A DNA stretch of 5,973 nucleotides from Candidatus Cloacimonadota bacterium (GTDB taxonomy: Bacteria; Cloacimonadota; Cloacimonadia; JGIOTU-2): contig JAGGUR010000087.1 in the NCBI GenBank assembly GCA_021158425.1, forward strand, positions 1 to 5,973. The letters run 5' to 3'. Every line of letters begins with the position of its first letter. Positions within the stretch are counted from its first letter, which is position 1. Both the position numbers and the translations under genes were made by a program. Shown here in pieces: positions 5,393 through 5,973 of this stretch. The notes under the pieces are model-generated. The model was not told the DNA's origin, did no database searches, and was given only the letters and a program-made list of their open reading frames with translations.

Positions 5393-5624
5393 CAATAATA
5401 TCAGACATTTTACCTTCAGGCTTCTCTTCTTCCTGTACAAAGTAATCAGGAATATTGCCTTCAGCAATATGCTCTAATGCCATTACAGGTAATTTTTTAT
5501 TAAACTTTTCTCTAACAGGATAAGGAAGTTTGGATAAACGGCTTAATTCCTCATTTGCTAATACGAGGAACAGATAAATACAATTACTGTTTTCAATAAA
5601 TTTTTGAACTATTTTACTATTCAT
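5385..5624 (-). CDS. rpoZ: DNA-directed RNA polymerase omega subunit
   Basis: This is a small accessory subunit that binds the beta' C-terminal region and helps RNA polymerase assembly. The protein has 79 residues, within the family range. Helix 1 is NCIYLFLVLANEELSRLSKL (14-33), matching the family's ...R..LV..AA.RARQL segment loosely. The best-conserved part is KKLPVMALEHIAEGNIPDYF (43-62), corresponding to the P...AL.EI.EGKI motif. An acidic tail (EEEKPEGKMSDIIDE) ends the protein. Position between gmk and another housekeeping gene is classic for rpoZ and strengthens a call that similarity alone would leave moderate. The ATG at 5624 has a good AAAGGA ribosome-binding site. The stop TAA overlaps the udg start by 8 nt. 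Confidence 0.82.
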   Translation of the reverse strand: MNSKIVQKFIENSNCIYLFLVLANEELSRLSKLPYPVREKFNKKLPVMALEHIAEGNIPDYFVQEEEKPEGKMSDIIDE

Positions 5625-5628
5625 ACAT

Positions 5629-5634
5629 TCCTTT
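5629..5634 (-). promoter_or_regulatory. Ribosome-binding site of rpoZ
   Basis: On the minus strand AAAGGA ends 4 nt before the ATG at 5624. It lies in the 26-nt gmk-rpoZ gap, just after the GC-rich segment that carries the gmk stop codon, and supports independent initiation of rpoZ rather than pure coupling to gmk. Confidence 0.6.
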
Positions 5635-5645
5635 CTGTTCAGTCA

Positions 5646-5676
5646 CGGGACTAGACGGACTGGGCGCCGAGACCAA
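5646..5676 (-). repeat. GC-rich element with truncated palindromic repeat (copy 4) at the 3' end of gmk
   Basis: The minus strand reads GGTCTCGGCGCCCAGTCC from 5676, then GTCTAGTCCCG to 5646. TCCGTCTAG (5659-5651) exactly matches the flank of the copy inside dnaB and is followed by TCCCG, but the second hairpin arm is missing. The TAG inside the repeat word is the gmk stop codon. The upstream part is centred on the 6-bp palindrome GGCGCC (5663-5668). The block is far more GC-rich than gmk and rpoZ on either side and supplies the last residues of Gmk (VGLGAQSV). Confidence 0.55.
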
Positions 5677-5973
5677 CACTTTTATTTTCTATTTCTTTTA
5701 AAATTTTATCAACTACTATTGATATTTTATCATTAATAAAAAAGAGGTCATAATACCAGGAATCTCCAATTTCTCTTCTGGCATTTCTAAGACGCAATTC
5801 TATAGTTTTCTCATCATCTGTATTGCGATTTCTAAGCCTTTCTTCTAATACCTTCATGCTTGGTGGAAAAAGGAAAATTGAGAGGGTATCTGGTATTTTT
5901 TTAAGAAATTTCTTTGCACCTTTTGTATCAATATCAAGAATTATAAATTTCTTTTGTTTTAACGCATTTTTAA
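5651..5973 (-). CDS. gmk: Guanylate kinase (C-terminal 106 residues; 5' part outside the window)
   Basis: This enzyme phosphorylates GMP (and dGMP) to GDP with ATP. The frame is open to the right edge, so the P-loop and most of the GMP-binding domain lie outside. Visible motifs are FIILDIDTKGAKKF (the L.IDVQGA.. strand), SIFLFPPS (FI.PPS), LEERLRNRNTDDEKTIELRLRNARREI (the lid and adenine-side arginines, RL..R.TD...I..RL..A..E), and YDLFFINDKI (YDY.V.ND..). After the final family helix (IVVDKILKEIENK) the protein ends in SVGLGAQSV, encoded by a GC-rich repeat-like segment that also contains the TAG stop; such a tail is not a family feature. rpoZ follows after 26 nt, the common gmk-rpoZ pairing, and the two are probably co-transcribed with udg and dnaB. 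Confidence 0.95.
   Translation of the reverse strand, partial: KNALKQKKFIILDIDTKGAKKFLKKIPDTLSIFLFPPSMKVLEERLRNRNTDDEKTIELRLRNARREIGDSWYYDLFFINDKISIVVDKILKEIENKSVGLGAQSV

Noticed and set aside
5393..5467. Upstream ATG that would add 25 residues to the uracil-DNA glycosylase
   Set aside because: The extra segment lies wholly inside rpoZ in another frame, has no family-like sequence, and the ATG at 5392 gives a typical short overlap with the rpoZ stop.

Overview
The window is an AT-rich stretch of bacterial chromosome in which every supported gene lies on the minus strand. Read in the direction of transcription (right to left), it holds the 3' end of guanylate kinase (gmk), the RNA polymerase omega subunit (rpoZ), a family-4 Fe-S uracil-DNA glycosylase, the replicative helicase dnaB, the SPOUT tRNA methyltransferase trmL, a tRNA-Pro(UGG) gene with an encoded CCA, the maltosyltransferase glgE, and the 5' end of a glycogen synthase / maltose-1-phosphate synthase (GlgA/GlgM family). 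The standard genetic code fits all genes. AT-rich housekeeping genes, many dispersed intergenic repeats and a GlgE pathway outside a GC-rich actinobacterial background suggest an uncultured or candidate-phylum bacterium. The exact phylum cannot be fixed from this window.

Right block (about 3249-5973): gmk, rpoZ, udg and dnaB look like one operon. The gmk-rpoZ gap is 26 nt, rpoZ overlaps udg by 8 nt, and udg is separated from dnaB by 62 nt containing two hairpins. The block joins GTP supply, transcription, uracil repair and replication-fork unwinding. A roughly 400-nt non-coding, repeat-rich spacer follows dnaB.

Middle block (about 2220-2843): trmL is followed by tRNA-Pro. A terminator-like hairpin lies just past the tRNA, and the tRNA leader and trailer can pair with each other.

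Left block (1-2008): glgE and the glgA/glgM-type gene form the core of the GlgE route. GlgM makes maltose 1-phosphate from ADP-glucose and glucose 1-phosphate, and GlgE transfers the maltosyl unit to an alpha-1,4-glucan. This GlgE keeps its catalytic residues but is about 97 residues short at the N-terminal side, where the helical S domain of actinobacterial enzymes would lie.

The least ordinary signal is a family of short GC-rich palindromic repeats (core CCCGAT-loop-ATCGGG, next to a TCCGTCTAG-like flank). It stands out from the AT-rich background and occurs in four places: between glgE and glgA/glgM, in frame inside the N-terminal codons of dnaB, in the udg-dnaB spacer, and as a truncated copy that supplies the stop codon of gmk. 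Other dispersed repeats (CACAAAGACAC / CACCGCAGAGACACAGAG type and CAAATAACAAAT type) fill the remaining spacers. No phage, CRISPR, transposase or defence gene is visible.
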